A stretch of 64,000 bases of DNA from Streptomyces sp. NBC_01463 (GTDB lineage Bacteria; Actinomycetota; Actinomycetes; Streptomycetales; Streptomycetaceae), in the NCBI GenBank assembly GCA_036227345.1, contig CP109468.1, positions 5,890,001 to 5,954,000 of the forward strand, given 5' to 3'. The translations under genes were made by a program, and so were the position numbers. The notes beneath the pieces were generated by a model. The model was not told where the DNA came from, did no database searches, and saw nothing but the letters and a program-made list of their open reading frames with translations. This document shows, piece after piece, positions 54,107 to 63,531 of the stretch; within the stretch, counting starts at the first letter, position 1, and every line of letters begins with the position of its first letter.

Positions 54107-54411
54107 GCTCCGGTGTATCCCGCTTGCCACCGGGGCCTGAACCCCTGTTACAGGCCCGTCGACATTCCCGGACAACGCCGTCCTAAAGTACGGGCGTTCG
54201 ACAGCCGAAAAGACCTGACCCGCCAGGGATTATGAGCCGGGCGCCGGGGGCGCACCAGCTGTCCCGCGCGCCGCACGCGCACGCCTCCCGGGGGCTCCGG
54301 TCCGGCCCGTAGCCCGGCGGCATCCAGCCCGTCCGGCATGTGAGGACGGAACCCTCGCCGAGGTGCGCGGCACCCCGACGAGGACGTCACACCGGACGGG
54401 CCGGAACACGG
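54107..54411. other. Intergenic region after pepN2
   Basis: 305 bp without a convincing gene. It holds the long imperfect hairpin at 54328-54400 and a presumed promoter for the leftward gene. Confidence 0.5.
54328..54400 (-). terminator. Long imperfect hairpin downstream of pepN2
   Basis: Outer stem CCCGTCCGG / CCGGACGGG, then nested TGTG / CACA, CCTCG / CGAGG and GGTGC / GCACC pairs separated by small internal loops. It begins 11 bp after the stop, so termination or 3'-end protection is likely. Confidence 0.6.
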
Positions 54412-57009
54412 TCAGACGGCTGCGCCGTCACACGCCTGCGCACGCAGCGCCCGCGCCAGATCGTCCCGCGCCTCCAGCACCAGCCGCCGCAGCGCCGGGG
54501 CCGCGTCCGCGTGCGCGTCGAGCCACGCGTCCGTCGCCGCCAGCGTGGCGGGATCGTCCTGAAGGGCCGGGAACAGTCCCCTCACCACGGCCATCCCGAT
54601 CTGGATCGACCGCTCGGACCACACCCGCTCGATCGCCGCGAAGTACGTGCTCGCGTACGGCGCGAGCAACGCGCGCTGCGAGGACTGCGAGAAGCCCAGG
54701 ATGGTGGCCTCCACCAGCGCGTTGGACAGTGCGTCCGACTCGACGACACCCGCCCACGCCTGCGCCTTGACCGCGGCCGACGGGCGCGAGGCCAGGCACC
54801 GCACCTGGTGGCGCTTGCCGGACGCCGTGTCGTCGCGGGCCAGTTCGGCACCGACCGCCGCCTCGTCGGCCGCGCCGTGCGAGACCAGCGGCGACAGGAA
54901 CGCCCAGCGCAGCTCCTGGTCGACGTCGAGACCGTCGATCCGGGCGGTGCCGTCGAGCAGCCCGGACAGCAGCTGGAAGTCGGTGTCCGATGCGGCGACC
55001 GCCGCGAAGAAGCGGGCCCAGGCCAGCTGGTGCTCGCTGCCCGGCACCGCGAGCCGCAGCTCGCGCAGCGCGCCCTCGGCCAGCGCCCGGCCGCCCTCCT
55101 CGCGCCACTCCGGGGCGGCGTAGTGGACCAGCGAGGTCCGGGTCCAGGCGTGCAGCATCTGCAGGACGCCGATGTCCGTCTCCCTGCCGGAGAAGGCCAG
55201 TACCAGCGCGACGAAGTCGCGGGCCGGCATCAGCCCGTCCCGGGTGAGGTTCCACAGCGCGGACCAGCACAGCGCCCGCGCCAGCGGATCCGTGAGGTCG
55301 CCGAGGTGGGCGCGGAGCGTGGCCAGCGACACCTCGTCGAAGCGGACCTTGCAGTACGTCAGGTCGTCGTCGTTGACGAGGATCAGCTCGGGACGCTCGG
55401 CCCCGGCCAGCTCCGTGATCACGGTGCGCGGCCCCGCCACGTCCGCCTCGGCCCGGGCGTAGCGCACCAGGTCACCGTCGGGCGTGCGCCGGTACAGGCC
55501 GACCGCGACCCGGTGGGGTCGCAGCTCCGGATGCGATTCGGCCGCCTCCTGGAGGACGGCCAGCTCGGTGATGCGGTCCGCGGCGTCGTAGACCGCCACC
55601 GGGGTCAGCGAGTTGACGCCCGCGGTCTGCAGCCAGGAGCGCGACCACGAGGTCATGTCCCGCCCGGACGTCTCGGCCAGCACCGACAGCAGGTCGCCCA
55701 GCTGGGTGTTGCCGTAGGCGTGCTTCTTGAAGTAGCGCCGCGCGCCCTCCAGGAACGCGTCCCGCCCCACGTACGCCACCAGCTGCTTCAGCACCGACGC
55801 GCCCTTGGCGTACGTGATGCCGTCGAAGTTGAGTTTGGCGTCCTCCAGGTCACGGATGTCGGCCGTGATCGGGTGGGTGGACGGCAGCTGGTCGGCGCGG
55901 TAGGCCCAGGACTTGCGGTTGTTGGCGAAGGTGATCCAGCCGTCCTCGAAGCGGGTCGACTCCACCATCGCGAAGACGCCCATGAAGTCGGCGAACGACT
56001 CCTTGAGCCACAGGTCGTCCCACCACTGCATGGTCACGAGGTCGCCGAACCACATGTGCGCCATCTCGTGCAGGATGACGTTGGCCCGGCTCTCGTACGA
56101 CGCCCGCGTCACCTTCCCGCGGAAGATGTACTCCTCGCGGAACGTGACACAGCCCGGGTTCTCCATCGCGCCGAGGTTGTACTCGGGCACGAACGCCTGG
56201 TCGTACTTCCCGAACGGGTACGGGTAGTCGAAGTTGTCGTGGAAGAAGTCCAGGCCCTGCTTGGTGATCAGGAAGATGTCGTCGGCGTCGAAGTGCTTGG
56301 CGAGCCCCTTGCGGCACAGCGCGCCGAGCGGGATGTCCAGCGTCGTGCCGTCGGCGAACGTACGGCTGTACGAGTCGGTCACGTAGTGGTACGGACCGGC
56401 GACGACCGCCGTGATGTACGTCGAGATCGGCTCGGTCTCGGCGAACCGCCACTCCCCGCCCTCGCGGGACTCCTCGGCGCCGTTGCTCCAGACCGTCCAC
56501 TCCGCGGGCGCGGTCACCCGGAAGCGGTAGGGGGCCTTGAGGTCGGGCTGCTCGAAGTTGGCGAAGACGCGACGCGCGTCCGCCGGCTCGTACTGCGTGT
56601 AGAGGTAGACCTCGCCGTCCTCCGGGTCGACGAAGCGGTGCAGGCCCTCGCCGGTCCGGCTGTACGCGCACTGCGCGTCGACCACCAGGACGTGTTCGCC
56701 CTCCGGCAGGTCCGCCAGGGTCACCCGCACGCCGTCGAAGACGGCCGCCGGGTCCAGCACGGTGCCGTCCAGGGTCACCGCGTTCACCGACGGGGCGATC
56801 AGGTCGGCGAAGGTCGTCGCACCGGCACGGGCCGAGCGGAACCGGATCGTCGTCACGGAGCGGAAGGTCCGCGGACCGGAACTCTGCCCGTCGTCCCCGT
56901 CGGGCCCACCGATCGCGGAACGGACGTCCAGTGCGACGTCGTATCCGTCGACGGTCAGCAGCTCGGCCCGCTCACGGGCCTCGTCGCGGGACAGGTTCTC
57001 ACCGGGCAC
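54412..57009 (-). CDS. pepN: Aminopeptidase N paralogue (M1 family)
   Basis: An 865-residue M1 aminopeptidase. It has LGAMENPGCVTFREEYIF, the zinc motif H314-E315-M-A-H318 and KESFADFMG with the third ligand, plus the ERAP1-like C-terminal domain. It follows the same domain order as the enzyme at 45068-47644, with near-identical blocks such as DGITYAKGASVLKQLVAYVG, so it is an old duplication. It carries an extra Gly/Asp-rich loop (AIGGPDGDDGQSSGP) in the first beta domain. GTG 57009 (VPGENLSRDEARERAELLTVD) has AAAGGAG 7 nt upstream. Divergent from the Rv2466c-like gene. Confidence 0.93.
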   Translation of the reverse strand: MPGENLSRDEARERAELLTVDGYDVALDVRSAIGGPDGDDGQSSGPRTFRSVTTIRFRSARAGATTFADLIAPSVNAVTLDGTVLDPAAVFDGVRVTLADLPEGEHVLVVDAQCAYSRTGEGLHRFVDPEDGEVYLYTQYEPADARRVFANFEQPDLKAPYRFRVTAPAEWTVWSNGAEESREGGEWRFAETEPISTYITAVVAGPYHYVTDSYSRTFADGTTLDIPLGALCRKGLAKHFDADDIFLITKQGLDFFHDNFDYPYPFGKYDQAFVPEYNLGAMENPGCVTFREEYIFRGKVTRASYESRANVILHEMAHMWFGDLVTMQWWDDLWLKESFADFMGVFAMVESTRFEDGWITFANNRKSWAYRADQLPSTHPITADIRDLEDAKLNFDGITYAKGASVLKQLVAYVGRDAFLEGARRYFKKHAYGNTQLGDLLSVLAETSGRDMTSWSRSWLQTAGVNSLTPVAVYDAADRITELAVLQEAAESHPELRPHRVAVGLYRRTPDGDLVRYARAEADVAGPRTVITELAGAERPELILVNDDDLTYCKVRFDEVSLATLRAHLGDLTDPLARALCWSALWNLTRDGLMPARDFVALVLAFSGRETDIGVLQMLHAWTRTSLVHYAAPEWREEGGRALAEGALRELRLAVPGSEHQLAWARFFAAVAASDTDFQLLSGLLDGTARIDGLDVDQELRWAFLSPLVSHGAADEAAVGAELARDDTASGKRHQVRCLASRPSAAVKAQAWAGVVESDALSNALVEATILGFSQSSQRALLAPYASTYFAAIERVWSERSIQIGMAVVRGLFPALQDDPATLAATDAWLDAHADAAPALRRLVLEARDDLARALRAQACDGAAV

Positions 57010-57143
57010 GAGCACACTCCTTTGTGTCACGTTCGAATAGTTTGATCCTCCCATGCCCCTTCCCGGCCCGGCACGCGGGAATGGCGGGAGCGCCCGGCGG
57101 TGTTCTCGGCCACAGGATGCGATCGGTCCTCATGAGGAGAGAC

Positions 57144-57794
57144 ATGTCTGACAACAGCACGGTGACCGCCAAGACCCCCGCCGATTTCTGGTTCGACCCG
57201 CTCTGCCCCTGGGCCTGGATGACCTCCCGCTGGATGCTGGAGGTGGAGAAGGTCCGCGACGTCGAGGTCCGCTGGCACGTGATGAGCCTGGCCGTGCTCA
57301 ACGAGAACCGCCTGGACGAGCTGCCCGACGAATACCGCGACCTGCTGGAGAACAAGGCCTGGGGCCCGGTCCGCGTGGTGACCGCCGCCCAGCAGAAGCA
57401 CGGCGACGACATCGTCGGACCGCTCTACACGGCGCTCGGCACCCGTTTCCACAACCAGGGCGAGGGCCCCACCCGCGAGGCCATCGAGGCCGCGCTGAAG
57501 GACGTCGGCCTGCCGGCCGAGCTCGCGGAGTACGCCGACTCCGACGCGTACGACACCGAGCTGCGCGCCTCCCACCAGGAGGGCATCGACAAGGTCGGCC
57601 AGGACGTCGGCACCCCGGTCATCGCGGTGCCCGGCGCGGACGGCGAGCAGATCGCCTTCTTCGGCCCGGTCGTCACCCCCGCCCCGAAGGGCGAGGACGC
57701 GGCGAAGCTGTGGGACGGCACGCTGCTGGTCGCGTCCATCCCGGGCTTCTACGAGATCAAGCGGACCCGCACCCAGGGCCCGGTCTTCGACTGA
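57144..57794 (+). CDS. DsbA-family protein, mycothiol-dependent nitroreductase (Rv2466c) type
   Basis: A 216-residue thioredoxin-fold protein with the helical DsbA insertion. It follows Rv2466c of mycobacteria nearly end to end: ADFWFDPLCPWAWMTSRW, VMSLAVLNENR, AWGPVRV, YTALGTR, HNQG, VGTPVIAVPG and the C-terminal EIKRTRT. Rv2466c uses a CPWC pair with mycothiol and F420-like nitro substrates; here the motif is C21-P-W-A24, so the resolving cysteine is gone. ATG 57144 is preceded by GAGGAGAG at good spacing. Cytoplasmic, monocistronic. Confidence 0.9.
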   Translation: MSDNSTVTAKTPADFWFDPLCPWAWMTSRWMLEVEKVRDVEVRWHVMSLAVLNENRLDELPDEYRDLLENKAWGPVRVVTAAQQKHGDDIVGPLYTALGTRFHNQGEGPTREAIEAALKDVGLPAELAEYADSDAYDTELRASHQEGIDKVGQDVGTPVIAVPGADGEQIAFFGPVVTPAPKGEDAAKLWDGTLLVASIPGFYEIKRTRTQGPVFD

Positions 57795-57922
57795 TCGCGT
57801 GAGCGGGGGCGCGGGGCCGGCCGGTGACGGCGGGCCCCGCACCCCGCCCGCGGTGACCCGGCCCCGCCGGAGTTCACACGCACGTCACGCCGGACCCTTG
57901 CCGCGGGCTCGAACTCTCGTTC

Positions 57923-59299
57923 ATGATCTGCGGCATGTCAGCCGACGCCCGCACGGACCGGAACGCGGAACCGGCCGCGGGTCTGCCGCGCCGGGTCCGG
58001 ATCGGGTACGGGCTCGGCTCGCTGTGCACCGGCACCTTCGCCACCGTGCCCGGGCTGATCCTGCTCTACTACCTGACCGACGTGCTGGCCGTGCCCGCCG
58101 CCGTCGCGGGCGCCGCGGTCTTCCTGCCCAAGGCCTGGGACGTCCTGATCAATCCGCTGGTCGGAGCCGTCTCCGACCGCAGCCGGCTGCGCGGCGGACC
58201 GCGCCGTCCCTTCCTGCTGACAGGCGCGTGCACCCTGCCGCCGCTCTTCGCCCTGCTCTTCGCCGCGCCGCCGCTGCGGGGCGCGGCCGCCGCCGGATAC
58301 GTGGCGGCCCTGTTCCTGCTGGCCGCCACCGCCTACGCGGTCTTCCAGGTGCCGTACGTGACGATGCCCGCCGAGATGACCGAGGACCCGCAGGAGCGCC
58401 GCCGGATCCTCGGCTGGCGGGTCGCCTTCCTCGGCGTCGCCATCCTGCTGTCCGGGGCGCTCGCCCCGGCCATCGCCCATGCCGACGGCGACACCCCGGC
58501 GAGCTACCGGCTGATGGGCCTCGCGGTCGCCGTGCTGCTCGCCGCCGGCATGTTCGGTGCCTGGGCCGCCACCCGAGGAGCCCCCGCCGTCGCCCGCAGC
58601 GAGTCCGAACCCTCGCTGCGCGCCCAGCTCGCCGCGGCCCGCTCCAGCAGGCCGTTCCGTCACCTCGTGACCATGTGGACGCTCCAGGCCCTGGCGATCG
58701 GCGTGATGCTCGCGGGCGTCCAGTACTTCGCCACGTACACCCTGGGCTCGGCGAGCGCCGTCACCCCGCTCTTCGCCTGCCTGATCGGCCCGCTGGTGCT
58801 GTTCATGCCGCTGTGGAACCGGCTGGCCCGGCTCCGCTCCACCACGTACGCCCAGTGGTGCGCCTCGTTCCTCTACCTCGTCGGCACGCTCGCGCTCGCC
58901 TTCACCCGGCAGGCCGGCCCGGCCCTCGGCTACGCGGCGGTCGCGGTGATCGGGATCGCCTACGCCGGACTCCAGTTGCTGCCGCTCACGCTGCTGGCCG
59001 ACACCCTCGCCGACGACCGGGCCAGGACCGGGAAGCAGCGGGCCGCGACGTTCACCGGGCTTTGGACCGCCGCCGAGACCCTCGCCTTCGCGCTGGGCGC
59101 CGGGGCGTTCGCCCTGGTGCTGGCCGTGACCGGCTTCCGGTCCTCGGACGCCGACCACCGGGTCGCGCAGCCGGAGGCGGCGCTGACCGGGATCACCCTC
59201 GGCATGAGCGTGCTGCCCGCCGTGCTGGCCGCGGCGAGCCTCTGGCTGCTGCATCTGTACCGAGCCCCTGATCAGGAAGAGCCCGCCCATGCCGACTGA
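57923..59299 (+). CDS. MFS/GPH-type sugar:cation symporter-like carrier
   Basis: A 458-residue carrier with 12 predicted helices. The loop PKAWDVLINPLVGAVSDRSRLRGGPRRPF after helix 2 is the glycoside-pentoside-hexuronide signature, with a similar WDxxxDPxxG pattern; helix 4 contains YAVFQVPYVTMPAEMT. The C-terminal half has QRAATFTGLWTAAETLAFALG. ATG 57923 (MICGM) is used; ATG 57935 (MSADARTD) is equally possible, and neither has a good ribosome binding site. It overlaps the next gene by 11 bp, which implies a shared function with the PLP enzyme. Confidence 0.88.
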   Translation: MICGMSADARTDRNAEPAAGLPRRVRIGYGLGSLCTGTFATVPGLILLYYLTDVLAVPAAVAGAAVFLPKAWDVLINPLVGAVSDRSRLRGGPRRPFLLTGACTLPPLFALLFAAPPLRGAAAAGYVAALFLLAATAYAVFQVPYVTMPAEMTEDPQERRRILGWRVAFLGVAILLSGALAPAIAHADGDTPASYRLMGLAVAVLLAAGMFGAWAATRGAPAVARSESEPSLRAQLAAARSSRPFRHLVTMWTLQALAIGVMLAGVQYFATYTLGSASAVTPLFACLIGPLVLFMPLWNRLARLRSTTYAQWCASFLYLVGTLALAFTRQAGPALGYAAVAVIGIAYAGLQLLPLTLLADTLADDRARTGKQRAATFTGLWTAAETLAFALGAGAFALVLAVTGFRSSDADHRVAQPEAALTGITLGMSVLPAVLAAASLWLLHLYRAPDQEEPAHAD

Positions 59300-60752
59300 C
59301 CCCGCCCCCGCCGTCCCCGCGGCGGACGTCCTCGCCGAACTCACCGCCCTGCGCGGCGCCGACGCCCCCACCCGCGGCGGCCGGACCTTCGCGTACGTCT
59401 ACGACGCCGGGCTGGAGGGCCTGGACGAGCTGGCCGCCGCCGCGTACCGCGCGTACGCCACCGTCAACGGCCTGGACCCGACGGTCTTCCCGAGCGTGGC
59501 CCGGCTGGAGAACGACGTGGTGGGCGCGGCGGCGGCGCTGCTGGGCGCGCCAGGCGCGCAGGGCACGTTCACCAGCGGCGGCACCGAGTCGATCCTGCTC
59601 GCGGTGAAGACCGCCCGCGACCACGCGAAGGCCGAACGCGGCGTCACCGAACCTCAGTTGGTGCTGCCCTCCACCGCCCACGCGGCCTTCCACAAGGCGG
59701 CCGCCTATCTGGGCCTGGAACCGGTCGTGGTGCCCGTCGACCCCGTGACCTACCGGGCGAACGCCGCCGCCGTCGCCGCCGCGATCACCGAACGCACCGC
59801 CCTCGTCGTCGCCTCGGCCCCCTCGTACGCGCACGGGGTGACCGACCCGGTCCCCGAGATCGCCGCGGCCGCCGCGGAGCGGGGCGTCCTGTGCCATGTG
59901 GACGCCTGCATCGGCGGCTGGATCCTGCCCCATCTGCGGCGCGCGGGAAGGGAGATACCGCCGTTCGACCTCTCCGTCCCCGGCGTCACCTCGCTCTCCG
60001 TGGACCTGCACAAGTACGGCTACGCCGACAAGGGCGCCTCCGTGGTGCTCTACCGGGACGCGGAACTCCGCCGCCACCAGTACTTCGCGCACGCGGGCTG
60101 GCCCGGCTACCCGGTCGTCAACCCCACCGTCCAGGGCACCAAGTCCGCCGGCCTGCTGGCCCAGGCGTGGGCGGTGCTGCGGTACGTGGGCGAGGACGGC
60201 TACACCGCACTGGCGGGGCGGGTCGCCGAGGCCTCCGACCGGCTGCTCGCGGGGCTGCGTGCGATGCCGGACGTGCGGGTGCTCGGTGACCCGTCGGCCG
60301 GGCTCGTCGCCTTCACCGTCGTGGACGGCCCGGACGGCGCCCCGGGGCTGAGCCTGCTGCTGCACCTGGCCGACGAGATGCGGGAGCGCGGCTGGTACCT
60401 CCAGCCGCAGCTCTCCTTCGACGGCCTGCCGCCCAACCTCCATCTCACCCTGACCCCGGCCACGGTCGGGCAGGTCGACGCCCTGCTCACCGACCTGGAC
60501 GCGGCATTGGGCTCCGCCCGCGCCCTGCCCCCGGTCGCGGTGGACCCCGCGCTGGCCGGACTGGCCGCCGGGCTCGACCCGTCGAAGCTCGGCCCGGACG
60601 AGATCGAGGCCGTCCTGGCCTTCGCGGGACTCACCGGCGACGGCGGCCTGCCCACCCGGATGGCTCCGGTCCTGGTCCTGCTGGACGCCCTGCCGGGTCC
60701 GCTGAAGGAGCGGCTGCTCGCGGAGTTCGTGGGGTCGGTGTTCCGGATCTGA
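59289..60752 (+). CDS. PLP-dependent enzyme, sphingosine-1-phosphate lyase / group II decarboxylase type
   Basis: A 487-residue fold-type I PLP enzyme. Features: FTSGGTESI (94-102, phosphate binding), STAHAAFHKAAAYLG, HVDACIGGW with D205 pairing with the pyridine nitrogen, and DLHKYGYADKG with the Schiff-base lysine K242. These follow sphingosine-1-phosphate lyase more than glutamate decarboxylase. The C-terminal 110 residues are a helical extension. The reaction may be aldehyde-lyase or decarboxylation; the substrate cannot be told. Translationally linked to the upstream carrier and ended by a strong terminator. Confidence 0.88.
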   Translation: MPTDPAPAVPAADVLAELTALRGADAPTRGGRTFAYVYDAGLEGLDELAAAAYRAYATVNGLDPTVFPSVARLENDVVGAAAALLGAPGAQGTFTSGGTESILLAVKTARDHAKAERGVTEPQLVLPSTAHAAFHKAAAYLGLEPVVVPVDPVTYRANAAAVAAAITERTALVVASAPSYAHGVTDPVPEIAAAAAERGVLCHVDACIGGWILPHLRRAGREIPPFDLSVPGVTSLSVDLHKYGYADKGASVVLYRDAELRRHQYFAHAGWPGYPVVNPTVQGTKSAGLLAQAWAVLRYVGEDGYTALAGRVAEASDRLLAGLRAMPDVRVLGDPSAGLVAFTVVDGPDGAPGLSLLLHLADEMRERGWYLQPQLSFDGLPPNLHLTLTPATVGQVDALLTDLDAALGSARALPPVAVDPALAGLAAGLDPSKLGPDEIEAVLAFAGLTGDGGLPTRMAPVLVLLDALPGPLKERLLAEFVGSVFRI

Positions 60753-60777
60753 GGGCGCGGGTGAGCCCCCGCACACA

Positions 60778-60816
60778 GAAGGCCCCCCGCGAGTCATGTC
60801 CTCGCGGGGGGCCTTC
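60778..60816. terminator. Convergent terminator, PLP enzyme / sodF
   Basis: 16-bp perfect stem (60778-60793 with 60801-60816) and TCATGTC loop, with CTTC following; suited to both converging transcripts. Confidence 0.88.
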
Positions 60817-60884
60817 CTTCATCCGCCTGCCCGGTGAAAGGTGAGAAGACGATCACGAGGCAGGACGTTTCCGGGCGCTGTGCG

Positions 60885-61526
60885 TCAGGGCGCGAGGAGC
60901 AGGACGTCCGCGCGCTCCTTGGCGGCCGCGTACCGCTTCGCCACGTCCTGCCAGTTGACGACGCGCCACATCGCTTCGATGAAGTCGACCTTCTGGTTCT
61001 TGTACTGCAGGTAGAAGGCGTGCTCCCAGGCGTCGAAGACCAGGACCGGGACCGAGCCCTGGCCCACGTTGCCCTGGTGGTCGTAGACCTGCTCGACGAT
61101 CAGCCTGCCGCTGACCGGCTCGTACGCGAGGACGCCCCAGCCGGAGCCCTGCGTGGTCGCCGCGGCCTTCGTCAGCTGGGACTTGAAGCCCGTGAAGGAG
61201 CCGAAGGAGTCGGTGATCGCGTCCGCGAGGTCGCCGACGCCGTCCGCCGCGAGGGGCTCACCGCCGCCGTCACCGGTCATGTTGTGCCAGTAGATCGAGT
61301 GCAGGATGTGGCCGGAGAGGTGGAACGCGAGGTTCTTCTGGAGACCGTTGATCGCTCCCCACGCCTCCTTGTCCCGTGCCTCCTCCAGCTGCTCCAGGGT
61401 GTCGTTGGCGCCCTTCACGTACGCGGCGTGGTGCTTGTCGTGGTGGAGCTCGATGATCTGCGGATTGATGACCGGTTCGAGCGCCGCGTAGTCGTACGGG
61501 AGTTCCGGGAGCGTGTACGTGGCCAT
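60885..61526 (-). CDS. sodF: Superoxide dismutase, Fe-containing type
   Basis: A 213-residue Fe/Mn-SOD-fold enzyme that dismutates superoxide. Metal ligands are H28 (LHHDKHH), the His in [13 protein letters not shown], and the Asp and His of [15 protein letters not shown]. The core sequence HNM..GGGEP and WGVLAYEP is typical of the streptomycete SodF. ATG 61526 ([13 protein letters not shown]) has GGAGGG upstream. A Nur box overlaps the promoter 34-50 bp upstream of the start; in Streptomyces Nur represses sodF when nickel is sufficient, while the nickel enzyme SodN is used. Confidence 0.95.
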   Translation of the reverse strand: MATYTLPELPYDYAALEPVINPQIIELHHDKHHAAYVKGANDTLEQLEEARDKEAWGAINGLQKNLAFHLSGHILHSIYWHNMTGDGGGEPLAADGVGDLADAITDSFGSFTGFKSQLTKAAATTQGSGWGVLAYEPVSGRLIVEQVYDHQGNVGQGSVPVLVFDAWEHAFYLQYKNQKVDFIEAMWRVVNWQDVAKRYAAAKERADVLLLAP

Positions 61527-61559
61527 GGTTCGAACCCTCCAGCTGCTGTCCTGTTGTTA

Positions 61560-61576
61560 TTGCAACCTATATGCAA
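61560..61576 (-). promoter_or_regulatory. Nur box upstream of sodF
   Basis: TTGCAACCTATATGCAA, i.e. TTGCAA-N5-ATGCAA, one base off the perfect tTGCaa-N5-ttGCAA consensus for the nickel-responsive Fur-family regulator Nur. Confidence 0.8.
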
Positions 61577-61664
61577 GAGCAGGCTAACAGCAGGAAGGGG
61601 CGGGAGTGGATCAGCCCTTCGGCTTAGGACCATGGCCCCGCGGACCCGTGCGGGCGCACACGGA

Positions 61665-61704
61665 AACGCCGGGCGGGCCGGATCGCTCCGGCCCGCCCGG
61701 CGTT
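61665..61704 (-). terminator. Terminator of the amino-acid permease gene
   Basis: 18-bp perfect stem (61665-61682 with 61687-61704). The 4-nt loop reads GCGA on the transcribed strand, a GNRA tetraloop. It starts 14 bp after the permease stop. Confidence 0.88.
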
Positions 61705-61718
61705 CTCGCCTGCGGGGG

Positions 61719-63140
61719 TTACGCGTGCGGCGCCGCCGCGGAACGCCGCTGCCGTACGACACCGATCACGATCAGGACCGCCGTCAGCGCGCCCGTCGCC
61801 AGCAGCTGGTCGCGGGTGTCGGGCTGGCGGAGCATCAGGAGGAAGATGCCGGCCATCGCGAGGAGCGCCACCACCGTCAGGCCCGGGAAGAGCCACATCC
61901 GTACCACCAGCTTCTCGGGCGCCTCGCGCTCCAGCCGGGCGCGCAGGACCAGCTGCGAGACCGCGATGAAGATCCAGACGACCAGGATCACCGCGCCGAT
62001 CATGTTGAGCAGCCAGGGGAAGACGTCGTCCGGCCGCCAGTAGCTCAGCAGCACGCACAGGAAGCCGAACACGGACGAGACCAGGACCGCCGTGCGCGGG
62101 ACGCCGGAGGTGACCCGGCCGAGCCGCTTCGGGCCCTGGCCGCGGGCGACCAGCGAACAGGCCATGCGGGAGGCGCCGTAGATGTTGGCGTTCATCGCCG
62201 ACAGCAGGGCGACCAGGATGACCACGTTCATGATCTCCGCCGCGCCGCTGATGCCGAGGTGGTCCAGGGCCGCGTAGAACGGGCCCACCTCCACCACCTT
62301 CGGGTCGTCCCACGGGACCAGCGTGACGATGACCGCCATCGAGCCGACGTAGAACAGCGCGATCCGCCACATCGCCGTCCGCACGGCCTTCGCGACGCCC
62401 TGCACCGGGTTCTCGGACTCCGCCGCGGCGATGGTGACGGTCTCCAGACCGCCGTACGCGAAGACGGACGCGAGCAGCCCGATGACCAGACCCTCGGAGC
62501 CGTTCGGCATGAAGCCGCCGTCCCCGCTGAGGTTGCTGGTGCCGGGGGCGTCCGTGCCCGGGAGCACGCCGAGGATCGCCAGCACCCCCAGCACCAGGAA
62601 CAGCGTGATCGCGGCGACCTTCAGTGCGGCGAACCAGAACTCGAACTCGCCGAACTTCGTCACCGAGGCCAGGTTCGTTCCCAGGAACACCACCATGAAC
62701 AGCGCCACCCAGGCCCACTCCGGGGTCCCGGGCAGCCAGCCGCTGACGATCTGCGCGGCGCCGATGCCTTCGAGGCCGACCGCGACACAGAGCAGCACCC
62801 AGAACGCCCAGCCCGCCGTGAACCCGGCCCACGGCCCGATCGCCCGCTCGGCGTGGACGGAGAACGAACCGGAGGCCGGGTTGGCCGCGGACATCTCGCC
62901 GAGCATGCGCATCACGAGCATGACCAGCAGTCCGGAGACCGCGTAGGCGATGACGATCGACGGACCGGCGGCGGCGATGCCCGCGCCGGATCCGACGAAC
63001 AGCCCGGCACCGATGACGCCGCCGAGGGCGATCATCGACAGGTGCCGCTGCTTGAGACCGTGGGTGAGGGCCGAGTCGCGCCCGGCGTCGGATGCGACGG
63101 CCGGGGAGCCGGTGGGGGGAGGCGCGGAGGTCCGGGGCAT
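61719..63140 (-). CDS. Amino-acid permease (APC superfamily)
   Basis: A 473-residue permease with 12 helices. The first helix motif MIALGGVIGAGLFVGSG is the APC substrate-binding signature of the GabP/AnsP/CycA group. The FAYGGLETVTIAAAESENP loop in helix 6 and SAMNANIYGASRMACSL in helix 8 also fit that group. It probably imports a neutral amino acid, GABA or asparagine with protons. ATG 63140 (MPRTSAPPP) is chosen because the frame further upstream has no start near a ribosome binding site. Monocistronic, divergent from bioY. Confidence 0.9.
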   Translation of the reverse strand: MPRTSAPPPTGSPAVASDAGRDSALTHGLKQRHLSMIALGGVIGAGLFVGSGAGIAAAGPSIVIAYAVSGLLVMLVMRMLGEMSAANPASGSFSVHAERAIGPWAGFTAGWAFWVLLCVAVGLEGIGAAQIVSGWLPGTPEWAWVALFMVVFLGTNLASVTKFGEFEFWFAALKVAAITLFLVLGVLAILGVLPGTDAPGTSNLSGDGGFMPNGSEGLVIGLLASVFAYGGLETVTIAAAESENPVQGVAKAVRTAMWRIALFYVGSMAVIVTLVPWDDPKVVEVGPFYAALDHLGISGAAEIMNVVILVALLSAMNANIYGASRMACSLVARGQGPKRLGRVTSGVPRTAVLVSSVFGFLCVLLSYWRPDDVFPWLLNMIGAVILVVWIFIAVSQLVLRARLEREAPEKLVVRMWLFPGLTVVALLAMAGIFLLMLRQPDTRDQLLATGALTAVLIVIGVVRQRRSAAAPHA

Positions 63141-63531
63141 GGACGAACTCTGTTCGGTCGGTGAGACGGGGGGACGTGTACACAGTCTGAACACGCACCC
63201 CGTTCACCGGGAACAGCTGTCCGCTATACGGGCACCAGGCTCACACACGCCGCACACCCGGCCCTGACGAGCCGCTCGCCGCCACCAACCGGCGCTTTAG
63301 AGGGAATTCACAGTCGGCCCTGCGGAGACCTGCCCGGCCGCCGGAGGTGGAATGCGCCCTCACCTCAGTGACGAGCGTCACGCCCCGACGCAATTGCGTG
63401 CCGTCCTTTGTGTGAACCCCACCAATCCCTCAACCGCCGCTTTGTCGGCCGCTGATGGTGATCCGGCGACACTCCGTCGGCTAACGTCAGCCTCAGTCTG
63501 TCCCCACCTGCCCTCACCCCGCGGAGTCCCG
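63141..63531. other. Divergent intergenic region before bioY
   Basis: About 390 bp. A possible -10 TAACGT (63482-63487) lies 45 bp before the bioY start, with only a weak -35. I found no BirA-like operator, repeat or gene. Confidence 0.35.
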
